DNA of 20,274 nucleotides from positions 1 to 20,274 of the forward strand of contig JALTOP010000179.1 in NCBI GenBank assembly GCA_027000105.1, read 5' to 3'. Each line of letters opens with the position of its first letter. The first letter of the stretch is position 1. This document shows, piece by piece, positions 13,732-20,274 of the stretch. The stretch is from Planctomycetaceae bacterium (GTDB taxonomy: Bacteria; Planctomycetota; Planctomycetia; Planctomycetales; Planctomycetaceae). The notes below the pieces were generated by a model, which worked only from the letters and a program-made list of their open reading frames with translations, ran no database searches and was not told the DNA's origin. The translations under genes and the position numbers were made by a program.

Positions 13732-15285
13732 CTATGGCTTGCTGCCGAGACGATTCCGCATCTGTTCCTCATCATCGATCAACAGCGCCCAGATTTTTTT
13801 CCGTTCTTCGTAACCTTTCATTTCTTCCGCAGCGATCGCCTTACGGACTTCTTCTGCATTGGTTTTCACCTTCATATTTGGAGGTCGGTAGCCAACTCCG
13901 CCCCACCAGTTCACATAGGCCCAGCCCGGATTATAATCGGTTTGGTAGGTTAAAGTCTGTTTATGCAGATTGACTTTCACCTGTTCGTCCTTTAGGGATG
14001 CGGCTAACGCCCGGAATCTCTCTGCCGTGCGTTGACCAAAGCCGAGAAACTCCCGTTTGACGTTTTTAGTCGGTAGTCTTTCAATTGTCCTGGCAAAATT
14101 TTCGTGCCAGGCGATTGTGCTCTTGTAGTTTTTGGCGTTTTGATTGGCCCGCTTCAGGTTATCAATTTTCTTGCTCACTGCTTCGAAGTAATTTCTGGTT
14201 GCCCGTTCTGTTACGCTCGGCCCGGTTTCCTTCCTGTCTTTGCCTTTTACGACAGCCGGCGATTTGATGGTATGTTCCGTCTTGGCAGCAAGAGGTGGCG
14301 CAGGGTTACTCATGGGCGTAATCAGGGACAGAATCCGGTGCAGACTCTCCTCGGAAAGTTGAGTACGCAGGATCAGCGAGTTTCCAGAAGTGCTTATTTT
14401 CGAACCGGGTAACTCTTCGATCATTGCTCCACTATCTTCCAGAACGGAAAGAAAGAGCGTTTTCATCACGCTGCTGAGTGTTTGAATATCGCTGGAAAAA
14501 TCGATTGAAATTTCACATTGAATCGTTTCGCCGGCTGTTGCGGTCAGTGTCACCCCCCGCAGCCCGGTGATTAGCGGAACAACGCGGTCTATCAGTTTTT
14601 GATGCTTGACGAAACGGCTGTCTTTCTCGATTTTCGCTTTGACAACCTGGGGATCGAGAACATTTTCAAGATTCAGGGCCAGGACAACGTCTCCCGGTTT
14701 GCCGAATGCCTGCTGCAGATAGGGCTTGATCGTGACGTCTTTCTTCTTCGAAGCGGTTGCAATCCAGTTTGCCGCGTCCTGCCGTATTCCGGGACGGTAC
14801 AAGCCGATCACATTCCCGGGGAACTCGACCAGATAGTTCCCGGCTTTTGATCTCACCACAGGGAGGCTGGATAATGATTCAATGGTCGCATTTTGCGACT
14901 TCGCAATTTCTTCAAAAGTAACCTGCGGAGGTAACCACATGACTCCCGTCGCCCAAGCTTCCTGAGGGATGGAGGGATGAAACAACGAGCCGACAACCAC
15001 TGTATCACCCCACGACAGAAAACCGCTTCGATCATCACCAAAATGTTCTCTGAGAATCTTTCTCCATTTTTCCCCCTCAGCTCGCGATGCAGTGGGAGCT
15101 TTTTTCAGCCTGATGAGAGAGAGCGTATTGATGTTGCCTGGCAGGTATCTCGCCAGGTCTCCTGTTTTATCATTGGCTGTTTTATCATCGGCGTCGGCAG
15201 GTTGCGAAACAGCACCGACCAGTAATGCTCCAAGCCAAATGCAGAAGAAGGAACAACCCCGGATTGAATCAATGAACCGTCGCAT
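13732..15285 (-). CDS. Exported protein of unknown function
   Basis: A 517-residue protein with a signal peptide (basic MRRFIDSIR, hydrophobic core CSFFCIWLGALLVGAV, likely cleavage near residues 28-33). The mature part opens with DLARYLPGNINTLSLIRLKKA. It shows repeated alpha/beta elements resembling a planctomycete group that begins with a YLP-x-x-x-N segment, and a second half with TLTATAGETIQCEISIDF. A Lys/Pro/Thr-rich linker follows at about 335-365. The C-terminal part is helical and basic and contains NPGWAYVNWWGGVGYRPP. No catalytic motif is seen. It should be periplasmic or envelope-associated. AGG about eight bases before the ATG is a modest ribosome binding site. I do not recognise a named family. 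Confidence 0.75.
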   Translation of the reverse strand: MRRFIDSIRGCSFFCIWLGALLVGAVSQPADADDKTANDKTGDLARYLPGNINTLSLIRLKKAPTASRAEGEKWRKILREHFGDDRSGFLSWGDTVVVGSLFHPSIPQEAWATGVMWLPPQVTFEEIAKSQNATIESLSSLPVVRSKAGNYLVEFPGNVIGLYRPGIRQDAANWIATASKKKDVTIKPYLQQAFGKPGDVVLALNLENVLDPQVVKAKIEKDSRFVKHQKLIDRVVPLITGLRGVTLTATAGETIQCEISIDFSSDIQTLSSVMKTLFLSVLEDSGAMIEELPGSKISTSGNSLILRTQLSEESLHRILSLITPMSNPAPPLAAKTEHTIKSPAVVKGKDRKETGPSVTERATRNYFEAVSKKIDNLKRANQNAKNYKSTIAWHENFARTIERLPTKNVKREFLGFGQRTAERFRALAASLKDEQVKVNLHKQTLTYQTDYNPGWAYVNWWGGVGYRPPNMKVKTNAEEVRKAIAAEEMKGYEERKKIWALLIDDEEQMRNRLGSKP

Positions 15286-15465
15286 GACCGCCTATCTTTC
15301 GTTCACGGTAAGAGTTCGGACAAGTACCGATGGTACCACAGCGAAACAGTATGAAGCAGAGATAGGGAAATATCAAGGGGATTGATGTTTGAGAACGCCT
15401 GAATGATTTACACCTTCGATATCTTTTCAGGTTCGATCTCCCAGCCTGAAAGCATTGTCCCAAAG

Positions 15466-15517
15466 AAAAACACCCGGCTCCTGAACAGCAACTGAATGCC
15501 GAAAGGTACCGGGCGTT
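15466..15517 (-). terminator. Intrinsic terminator of the Gfo/Idh/MocA gene
   Basis: Read on minus, AACGCCCGG (15517-15509) pairs with CCGGGTGTT (15477-15469), including one G-U pair, and the 3' side runs into TTTTT. The loop is long, about 31 bases. It lies just after the stop of the oxidoreductase gene. Confidence 0.55.
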
Positions 15518-15544
15518 GTTTCACAAAATGCCGCTGTTTTGAAA

Positions 15545-16912
15545 TCAATACTCGCGTTTTGTTTTCAAGCCGGGCATGGGAACCGGATAGAGACCATTGG
15601 CATCTTTCAACAGTGGAGCCGGTCCATCAACGGTCAGTTTATCAGCATCGGGGGCAAACGCATGATCCAGCTTCATGTATTGATCGAACGTGACAGTCCG
15701 TCCGGTATGGGCAGCCATCCGCCCCATGGAAGTTACGGCAGAAGCAATCACTCCCCGTTCCAGTTCGCTGTACGGCTTGTCGTTACGGATCGCATGCAGG
15801 AAGTGCTCCCATTCCAATTCGTAGGGGCTCTGTTCTTTATGCGGATAGGCCCAGACAAGATCTTCCTTGACAAAATTCTGCCCTTTATAAATCCGGCTCT
15901 TCGCAGGGTGATGGGCTGAAGTCGAGATGACGGCTGACCCCTTCGTTCCCTGAGCATAACTGGCGAATTCCTTATCGCAGCCGCTCATCGTCCGTCCGCC
16001 CAAAAAGAGCTTCGTGCCGTCAGCGAAGGTGTATTCAACGGAATAATGATCGAAATTCTGATCGACATAATCCCCTCGATAATGTCTTCCTCCAGCCGCT
16101 TTGGCCTTGACTGGCCAGGCGTTTTTCATCCAGCAACATTCATCGATGTTGTGGATCAGAAAATCGCTGAAGGCGCCTCCGCTTGCCCAAAGGAATGCAT
16201 GGAAATTCTTGATCTGATAAAGAACTTCGGGCAATTTCCCATCATTGGGAAGGGCGAAAGCCGAACCGGTGGGACCAGCCTGGCGATAGGCTCTCAGTAA
16301 CAGAATCTCGCCAATTTCTCCCGCCTGGATTCGCTCATACAGTTCGCCCCGAGCAGAACAGTGCCGGCACATCAAACCGACCGCGACCTTCAAATTCTTC
16401 TTCTCGGCTTCTTTCCCCAAAGCGAGCATTTTTCGACTGGAAGGAGCATCCGCGGTAAGCGGTTTTTCCATGAAAACATTCAGCCCCTTTTCGATGGCGT
16501 ATGTAAAATGAACCCATCTGAAGGCGAGAGGCGTGGTAAGTATGACCACATCGCCGGGCTTCAGGCAGTCCATGGCGCTTTTGTATGCCTCGAAACCGAT
16601 AAATCGGCGTTCCGGCGGGACATCAACCTTATCACCAAATTTGCTGTTGAGTGAATTGTAACTCACGCTTTGCCGGTTTTCGAAAACATCGGCCATCGCA
16701 ACCAGTTTCATCGGTCCCTGTTCTCTCGACAGAGCGTTCGCCGTTGCGCCGGTCCCACGACCACCGCAGCCGATCAAAGCAATCTGGATCGTCTCATCAC
16801 CAGCGGCGTAAGCGCCTGTTGCAATACTGCTGGTTGCGATTGCTGCAGAGGCAATCGCCGATGTTTTCAGGACATCTCGTCGGGAAAGGGGTGATTCGGC
16901 GGGCTGATTCAT
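15545..16912 (-). CDS. Tat-exported Gfo/Idh/MocA-family oxidoreductase
   Basis: The start is the ATG at 16910-16912 (AAGGA about ten bases upstream), giving 455 residues; a longer in-frame form would place the Tat motif too far inside. Residues 8-38 form a twin-arginine signal, PLSRRDVLKTSAIASAAIA, with cleavage near AYA. The NAD(P)-binding Rossmann fold has IALIGCGGRGTG (45-55), and the family hallmark EKP lies at 149-151 in VFMEKPLTAD, with K150 the catalytic lysine. The C-terminal domain carries the substrate-binding beta sheet. The family oxidises or reduces sugars and cyclitols with a tightly held NAD(P). Tat export implies folding with cofactor before transport, and planctomycetes carry many such paralogues thought to act on polysaccharide-derived sugars. 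The ribosome binding site lies in a perfect palindrome, AAGGAATTCCTT. Confidence 0.92.
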   Translation of the reverse strand: MNQPAESPLSRRDVLKTSAIASAAIATSSIATGAYAAGDETIQIALIGCGGRGTGATANALSREQGPMKLVAMADVFENRQSVSYNSLNSKFGDKVDVPPERRFIGFEAYKSAMDCLKPGDVVILTTPLAFRWVHFTYAIEKGLNVFMEKPLTADAPSSRKMLALGKEAEKKNLKVAVGLMCRHCSARGELYERIQAGEIGEILLLRAYRQAGPTGSAFALPNDGKLPEVLYQIKNFHAFLWASGGAFSDFLIHNIDECCWMKNAWPVKAKAAGGRHYRGDYVDQNFDHYSVEYTFADGTKLFLGGRTMSGCDKEFASYAQGTKGSAVISTSAHHPAKSRIYKGQNFVKEDLVWAYPHKEQSPYELEWEHFLHAIRNDKPYSELERGVIASAVTSMGRMAAHTGRTVTFDQYMKLDHAFAPDADKLTVDGPAPLLKDANGLYPVPMPGLKTKREY

Positions 16913-17059
16913 GGAAGGAATTCCTTTGCTATTTCTGATTGTGAGACTACTTGAAGAAGTTACTAGACAGTGAAAATCCAAAGGCTCAGTGAAAACCCGA
17001 AGACTCGGAAAGCCTCAAACGTCATTCTGCCATAAACGAGGATTGATTTCAATATACTG

Positions 17060-17089
17060 TATCATTCTGCACTATATCATTCTGCACTA
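17060..17089. repeat. 15-base perfect tandem duplication
   Basis: TATCATTCTGCACTA occurs twice head to tail (17060-17074, 17075-17089). A weaker relative, GTCATTCTGCCATAA, lies at 17021-17035. Confidence 0.85.
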
Positions 17090-17175
17090 TTGACGATCAC
17101 CTTTGGCAAGACAAAGATACACCCCGTACCTATCCCCCAAATGGGAACTTTGAGGACATCTGTCAGGAAGCATCC

Positions 17176-17227
17176 GTTTCAGTGTTGTTTCGATGTTGAT
17201 ATTGTTTCGGCGTTACTGTTTCACATG
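17176..17227 (+). repeat. Degenerate GTTTC-rich repeat tract, left of apgM
   Basis: The tract begins GTTTCAGTGTTGTT (17176-17189), followed by GTTTCGGCGTTACT and GTTTCACATG. The same 14-mer and a close GTTTCGGTGTTA occur on the minus strand in the tract at 18806-18890. Confidence 0.45.
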
Positions 17228-17315
17228 AGCAGACTCGATTGTACCGAATAACTCTCGTCCGGTAAGCGGAATGATTTCGCGGCGAGACTTGTCAAATTGT
17301 TCAAGGAGAATCACA

Positions 17316-17375
17316 ATGAGCCGGTCTCAAGGTAACCACCGACCGTTAAAACAACAGGCGGTTGAGTTCGGCTAG
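17316..17375 (+). CDS. Possible 19-residue leader peptide upstream of apgM
   Basis: ATG at 17316 is preceded by AAGGAG with an optimal seven-to-eight-base spacer, and the frame runs 19 codons (MSRSQGNHRPLKQQAVEFG) to TAG, 65 bases before apgM. The peptide is basic and hydrophilic, with no run of one amino acid that would suggest classical attenuation. The site is better than that of most genes in the window, but a frame this short can arise by chance. Confidence 0.3.
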   Translation: MSRSQGNHRPLKQQAVEFG

Positions 17376-17440
17376 CGCAAGAGAAGGCGGCATAATGCTC
17401 CCTGATGTCAATTCTACGGTAATTTGAAGAAAGAAGTAAA

Positions 17441-18646
17441 ATGGACCTTCATGGTTTGGTGCAAAAATTGAAGCGGGAAAATGATTCGAAAATTGTGATG
17501 TTGGTTTCCGACGGCCTGGGCGGCTTGCCCCTCGAACCGGGCGGGAAAACTGAACTGGAAACCGCGAATACACCAAACCTCGATGCTCTGGCGACCCGTG
17601 GGACACTTGGTTTAAGCACACCTGTACTCCCCGGGATCACTCCGGGCAGTGGTCCTGGACACCTGGGCCTGTTTGGTTACGATCCCCTGCAGTACGATAT
17701 CGGTCGTGGCGTTCTGGAAGCTTTGGGAGTCGATTTTGAGTTGGGTCCCAATGATGTCGCGATCCGGGGGAATTTCTGCACACTTGACGAACAGGGGAAT
17801 ATCACTGACCGCCGTGCGGGGAGAATCGCCTCGGAAATCGGCAAGAAACTATGCGATAAACTGGCAACAATCAAAATTCCCGGTGTTGATGTTTTTGTGC
17901 GACATGTCAAGGAATACCGTCTGGTCATTGTTTTCCGGGCAGAGGGGTTGGGGGGCGATCTTCATGATACCGATCCGCAACAGACCGGGGTTCCGCCGTT
18001 GCCACCGACCGCGTTGAACGAGCAATCACAGGCAACCGTCAAAGTTGCAGAAGATTTTCTGGCTCAGGCAAAGGAACTTCTCAAGGATGATTACCCGGCC
18101 AACTTCCTGACCTTGAGAGGAGTGGCCAAATTGCCTCACATTCCGACCTACAAGGATCTTTACGGACTGAAAGCGGGAGCGATTGCCGTTTATCCGATGT
18201 ATCGGGGACTCGCCCGACTTGTCAGTATGGAAGTTCTGGACGCAGGCCAAACATTGGATGAGCAGTGCAGTTGTCTGGAAGCGAACTGGAACGATTACGA
18301 TTTCTTCTTCGTGCATTTCAAATACACAGACTCCACGGGAGAAGACGGGAACTTCGAGGCCAAGGTTAAACGGATCGAAGAATTGGACGCTGCGATCCCA
18401 CGCATCACCAATTTGAGTCCCGACGTGATGATTGTGACCGGCGACCATAGTACACCCTCCAAAATGAAGTCTCATTCCTGGCACCCGGTTCCCACTTTGA
18501 TTGCTTCAGATAACTGCAGAACCGATGCCTGCACGAGCTTTGGAGAAGCGTCCTGTCTTCAGGGCGGGTTGGGACAATTTCCTGCCAAGTACCTGATGTC
18601 ATTGGCGATGGCACACGCCGGCCGTTTCGAAAAATACGGGGCATAA
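17441..18646 (+). CDS. apgM: Cofactor-independent phosphoglycerate mutase, archaeal type (ApgM)
   Basis: A 401-residue member of the alkaline-phosphatase superfamily. It interconverts 3- and 2-phosphoglycerate in glycolysis and gluconeogenesis with two metal ions. Visible motifs are the metal-binding aspartate in LVSDGLGGLP (D24), the catalytic serine in GITPGSGPGHLGLFGYDP (S70), HFKYTDSTGEDGNFEAKV in the phosphatase domain, VTGDHSTPSKM with the D-H metal pair, and HSWHPVP near the C-terminus. The inserted domain at about 110-290 includes RGNFCTLD and the RNxKEYR-like HVKEYRLVIVFR. Length and motif order fit the archaeal-type enzyme (about 400 residues) rather than the bacterial GpmI (about 510). 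AAGAAAGAAG just before the ATG is a weak purine-rich ribosome binding site. It is a single-gene unit. Confidence 0.95.
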   Translation: MDLHGLVQKLKRENDSKIVMLVSDGLGGLPLEPGGKTELETANTPNLDALATRGTLGLSTPVLPGITPGSGPGHLGLFGYDPLQYDIGRGVLEALGVDFELGPNDVAIRGNFCTLDEQGNITDRRAGRIASEIGKKLCDKLATIKIPGVDVFVRHVKEYRLVIVFRAEGLGGDLHDTDPQQTGVPPLPPTALNEQSQATVKVAEDFLAQAKELLKDDYPANFLTLRGVAKLPHIPTYKDLYGLKAGAIAVYPMYRGLARLVSMEVLDAGQTLDEQCSCLEANWNDYDFFFVHFKYTDSTGEDGNFEAKVKRIEELDAAIPRITNLSPDVMIVTGDHSTPSKMKSHSWHPVPTLIASDNCRTDACTSFGEASCLQGGLGQFPAKYLMSLAMAHAGRFEKYGA

Positions 18647-18805
18647 GCCGGGTTGGCCGAAATCCGCTTGAGCGGAACTGCAGAAAGGTTTGATACCGAA
18701 TCGCCGCAAACAGCGCTGGTAGTGCTCCGTGCTGGTATTGTTTCAGTCGAACTTTTCTGCACGATTTCGATCTACTGTCGTATTATCTTGTGCTGCACAG
18801 ATAAC

Positions 18806-18890
18806 ACCGAAACATGAACAACACTGAAACATGGATAGCACTGAAACATGGATAGCACTGAAACATGGATAGCACTGAAACATGGATAGC
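18806..18890. repeat. 17-base tandem repeat, five units
   Basis: ACTGAAACATGGATAGC is repeated four times without change (18823-18839, 18840-18856, 18857-18873, 18874-18890). A degenerate first unit, ACCGAAACATGAACAAC, lies at 18806-18822. The period is not a multiple of three, so it is not a protein repeat. It lies between the 3' ends of apgM and the ATP-grasp gene. Confidence 0.9.
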
Positions 18891-18900
18891 ACACGGATCA

Positions 18901-20070
18901 TCATTTCACTGCGTCCAGGATACGTCTCAGTTTTCGGGTTCTGTCTGTGAGTCTTTTTTTGCAACTCTGGACGGTTGTTTCCTTCGCCCAGACAGTGCAG
19001 ATCGGATCACCTGTTGAAAATCTACTGCCCGGTGCTGCCAGATCGCTCAATACGGGAACGCTCCACTGATCGTAGTTCCAGGGTTTGTTTCCCAGTATAT
19101 GAGTTGCCCGATTCCAATCCCAATCTGGCGACAACTCCATCTCCCGCCAGGCATACAGGATCGATTTGCCAATCACCTCTTCCGCTGCGGTGCGACACGC
19201 ACCATGGTTCAGGAAGTGTTGCAAAAACGATTGCTGCAGCGCCAATTCAAGCACTTCGATCGATGCAGAATAACGTGGATTGATTTCGACAAGATACGGG
19301 ATATTCCGCGAAACAATAAAATCGAAACAGAACAGCCCGTAAAAGTGAATCTGCCTGCCCAACTCATTGGCCATTTGTTGCAGAGTCCATCGGATTGATT
19401 CCTCCAGTTCGTCATCACCGGAAAGAACTGGCCCAATCGAACCGACATAAGCGAACGGACGATCGGGCAATTCTTCACAACCGATAATCTGCTGCGTAAT
19501 GCCAAGTAGTTTTGCTTTACTCTCTTGCGAGGCGAAAAAAATCGCCGAGTGAGATTCACCGGGCACGAATTGTTGAGCGTAACAATCCGGCCCACAACCG
19601 TTATTTGTGGGGAGAACCCGCTCAATACCGATCCCTCCCGTTCCTGCAAGCGGTTTTCTGATCCAATCCCCGCCGTCATCCTCACTGAAGGCGTGCTCAC
19701 TGAAGGCGTGGCGAACATTCAGACTGGGCAGATTCGCATCCCGCAAAATCTGTTGAACGAGAAAGGGATTACGTGCCCGCATTGTGGCGATTGAATCCGT
19801 ATTCCACAACTTGTATTTCGCTTCAAGTTGCCGCATCGTCTCGGCGTCATTTTCCCACCCCCCAACCGGCAAACAGAATTCTGTTTGAGGTTCATCTGTT
19901 TCGAAAAGGACCTGTTCGTTCCCGGATATCAATTGAATGTCGCAACCGGGTGGAAAATCAAGATCACGAAATCGATCCAAGGCACGAGGCTTCAGCCCGG
20001 CACGCAGGGCAGACCAGCAGGCTGCCCGCGCAGATGCACCGAAAATCGTTATGTCGGTTATATCATTCAT
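18901..20070 (-). CDS. ATP-grasp protein, COG2232-like predicted ligase
   Basis: A 389-residue ATP-grasp protein. It opens with a Rossmann-like pre-ATP-grasp segment, ITIFGASARAACWSALRAG (8-26). The central ATP-grasp fold has WIRKPLAGTGGIGI (136-149; K139 and the glycine loop bind ATP phosphates), YAQQFVPGESHSAIFF, GLFCFDFIV (245-253) and YLVEINPRYSASIEVLE (259-275; E262 and N264 bind magnesium). It joins two substrates through an acyl phosphate; the substrates are not evident. Proteins of this kind occur near tetrahydromethanopterin-linked C1 genes in methylotrophs and planctomycetes, so a role in that cofactor pathway is a reasonable but unproved guess. Residues 121-130 are a duplicated HAFSE from a 15-base tandem duplication. 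No ribosome binding site precedes the ATG. Confidence 0.83.
   Translation of the reverse strand: MNDITDITIFGASARAACWSALRAGLKPRALDRFRDLDFPPGCDIQLISGNEQVLFETDEPQTEFCLPVGGWENDAETMRQLEAKYKLWNTDSIATMRARNPFLVQQILRDANLPSLNVRHAFSEHAFSEDDGGDWIRKPLAGTGGIGIERVLPTNNGCGPDCYAQQFVPGESHSAIFFASQESKAKLLGITQQIIGCEELPDRPFAYVGSIGPVLSGDDELEESIRWTLQQMANELGRQIHFYGLFCFDFIVSRNIPYLVEINPRYSASIEVLELALQQSFLQHFLNHGACRTAAEEVIGKSILYAWREMELSPDWDWNRATHILGNKPWNYDQWSVPVLSDLAAPGSRFSTGDPICTVWAKETTVQSCKKRLTDRTRKLRRILDAVK
19681..19710. repeat. 15-base in-frame tandem duplication inside the ATP-grasp gene
   Basis: CTCACTGAAGGCGTG occurs twice head to tail (19681-19695, 19696-19710), giving HAFSE-HAFSE in the protein without breaking the frame. 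Confidence 0.9.
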
Positions 20071-20130
20071 GGAAAAAGTCGGACCGCAAAAACGACCGCT
20101 ACTAAAATGGACGCTATCAGCCTGGCAAAC

Positions 20131-20166
20131 AAAAAGCCTCTGGATATTTTATCTACCCAGAGGCTT
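20131..20166 (-). terminator. Intrinsic terminator of the right-edge minus-strand gene
   Basis: Read on minus, AAGCCTCTGG (20166-20157) pairs perfectly with CCAGAGGCTT (20143-20134) around a 13-base loop, and the 3' side continues as TTTTTG. It lies about 27 bases after the stop at 20193. Confidence 0.8.
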
Positions 20167-20192
20167 CAGATTGATCAAATCAGGCGAGTTCG

Positions 20193-20274
20193 TTAAAGAT
20201 TCTCGCTTTCATGTGCGGGAATGACTTCATCGTTCTCGTCAAGTATTTCTGCGGTGGTTCCTGCCAGGTGAACG
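20193..20274 (-). CDS. C-terminal fragment of a gene running off the right edge
   Basis: The minus-strand frame entering from the edge reads VHLAGTTAEILDENDEVIPA and ends HESENL at TAA (20193-20195). The other two minus frames close quickly, and a perfect terminator follows, so a real gene end is likely. The 26 visible residues are acidic and give no family. The terminator separates it from the ATP-grasp gene on the same strand. Confidence 0.6.
   Translation of the reverse strand, partial: VHLAGTTAEILDENDEVIPAHESENL

Larger units (their letters stand above)
16913..17440. other. Intergenic region with short repeats and a possible leader peptide
   Basis: These 528 bases separate divergent genes. 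They hold a 15-base tandem duplication (17060-17089), a degenerate GTTTC-rich repeat tract (17176-17227) related to the tract at 18806-18890, and a 19-codon frame with a good ribosome binding site (17316-17375). Promoters for both neighbours must lie here but could not be fixed. Confidence 0.5.

Noticed and set aside
18806..18890. CRISPR-like array
   Set aside because: Units are 17 bases and directly adjacent with no spacers, and no cas genes are present; it is a simple tandem repeat.
1..20274. tRNA, rRNA, insertion sequence or prophage
   Set aside because: No T-loop and acceptor pattern, no rRNA stretch, no transposase or integrase frame and no terminal inverted repeats with target duplication were found by eye.

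Overview
The window looks like ordinary chromosomal DNA of a planctomycete (Planctomycetota), probably of the Gimesia/Rubinisphaera kind; the genus is a guess. The signs are a Tat-exported Gfo/Idh/MocA oxidoreductase, a secreted SGNH hydrolase, several exported or cytosolic proteins of a style I know only from planctomycetes, a stand-alone OleC-type ligase, an archaeal-type phosphoglycerate mutase and a COG2232-like ATP-grasp protein. GC content is close to even, gene density is low, most genes are transcribed singly, and gene strand changes often.

Layout. 1-1223 is sparse and accessory in character. It holds the first 65 codons of an OLD/RecF-type ATPase running off the left edge, a 56-residue protein gene with a good ribosome binding site (600-770, minus), and a predicted promoter, structured RNA and terminator unit (872-995, plus) upstream of ettA. 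1224-3426 holds ettA (ABC-F translation factor) convergent with a four-helix membrane protein. 3847-6406 holds two exported proteins: one with a lysine/proline-rich body and a Tyr/Gly tail, then an SGNH hydrolase. 6407-7179 is a long intergenic region with the most interesting signal of the window: a near-consensus sigma-54 promoter followed by two wobble-rich stem-loops and a nine-U tract, read here as a sigma-54-dependent small RNA. 7180-9751 holds an SDR oxidoreductase, a DtxR/MntR-type metal regulator and ftsY, all on plus. 9950-10882 (minus) is an unrecognised conserved-looking protein. 11134-13544 holds an oleC-like beta-lactone synthetase and a beta-phosphoglucomutase-like HAD phosphatase. 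13732-16912 (minus) holds an exported protein of unknown function and the Gfo/Idh/MocA protein. 17441-18646 is apgM, flanked by short repeats. 18901-20070 (minus) is the ATP-grasp protein. The right edge carries the C-terminus of another minus-strand gene with its terminator.

Working together. The core genes (ettA, ftsY, apgM) serve translation, membrane targeting and glycolysis. The others are metabolic or envelope genes without obvious operon partners. No tRNA, rRNA, CRISPR array or insertion sequence was seen. No complete multi-gene novel system is visible. The best candidates for undescribed biology are the two RNA units, the small minus-strand protein beside the OLD-type ATPase, and the Tyr/Gly-tailed secreted protein.
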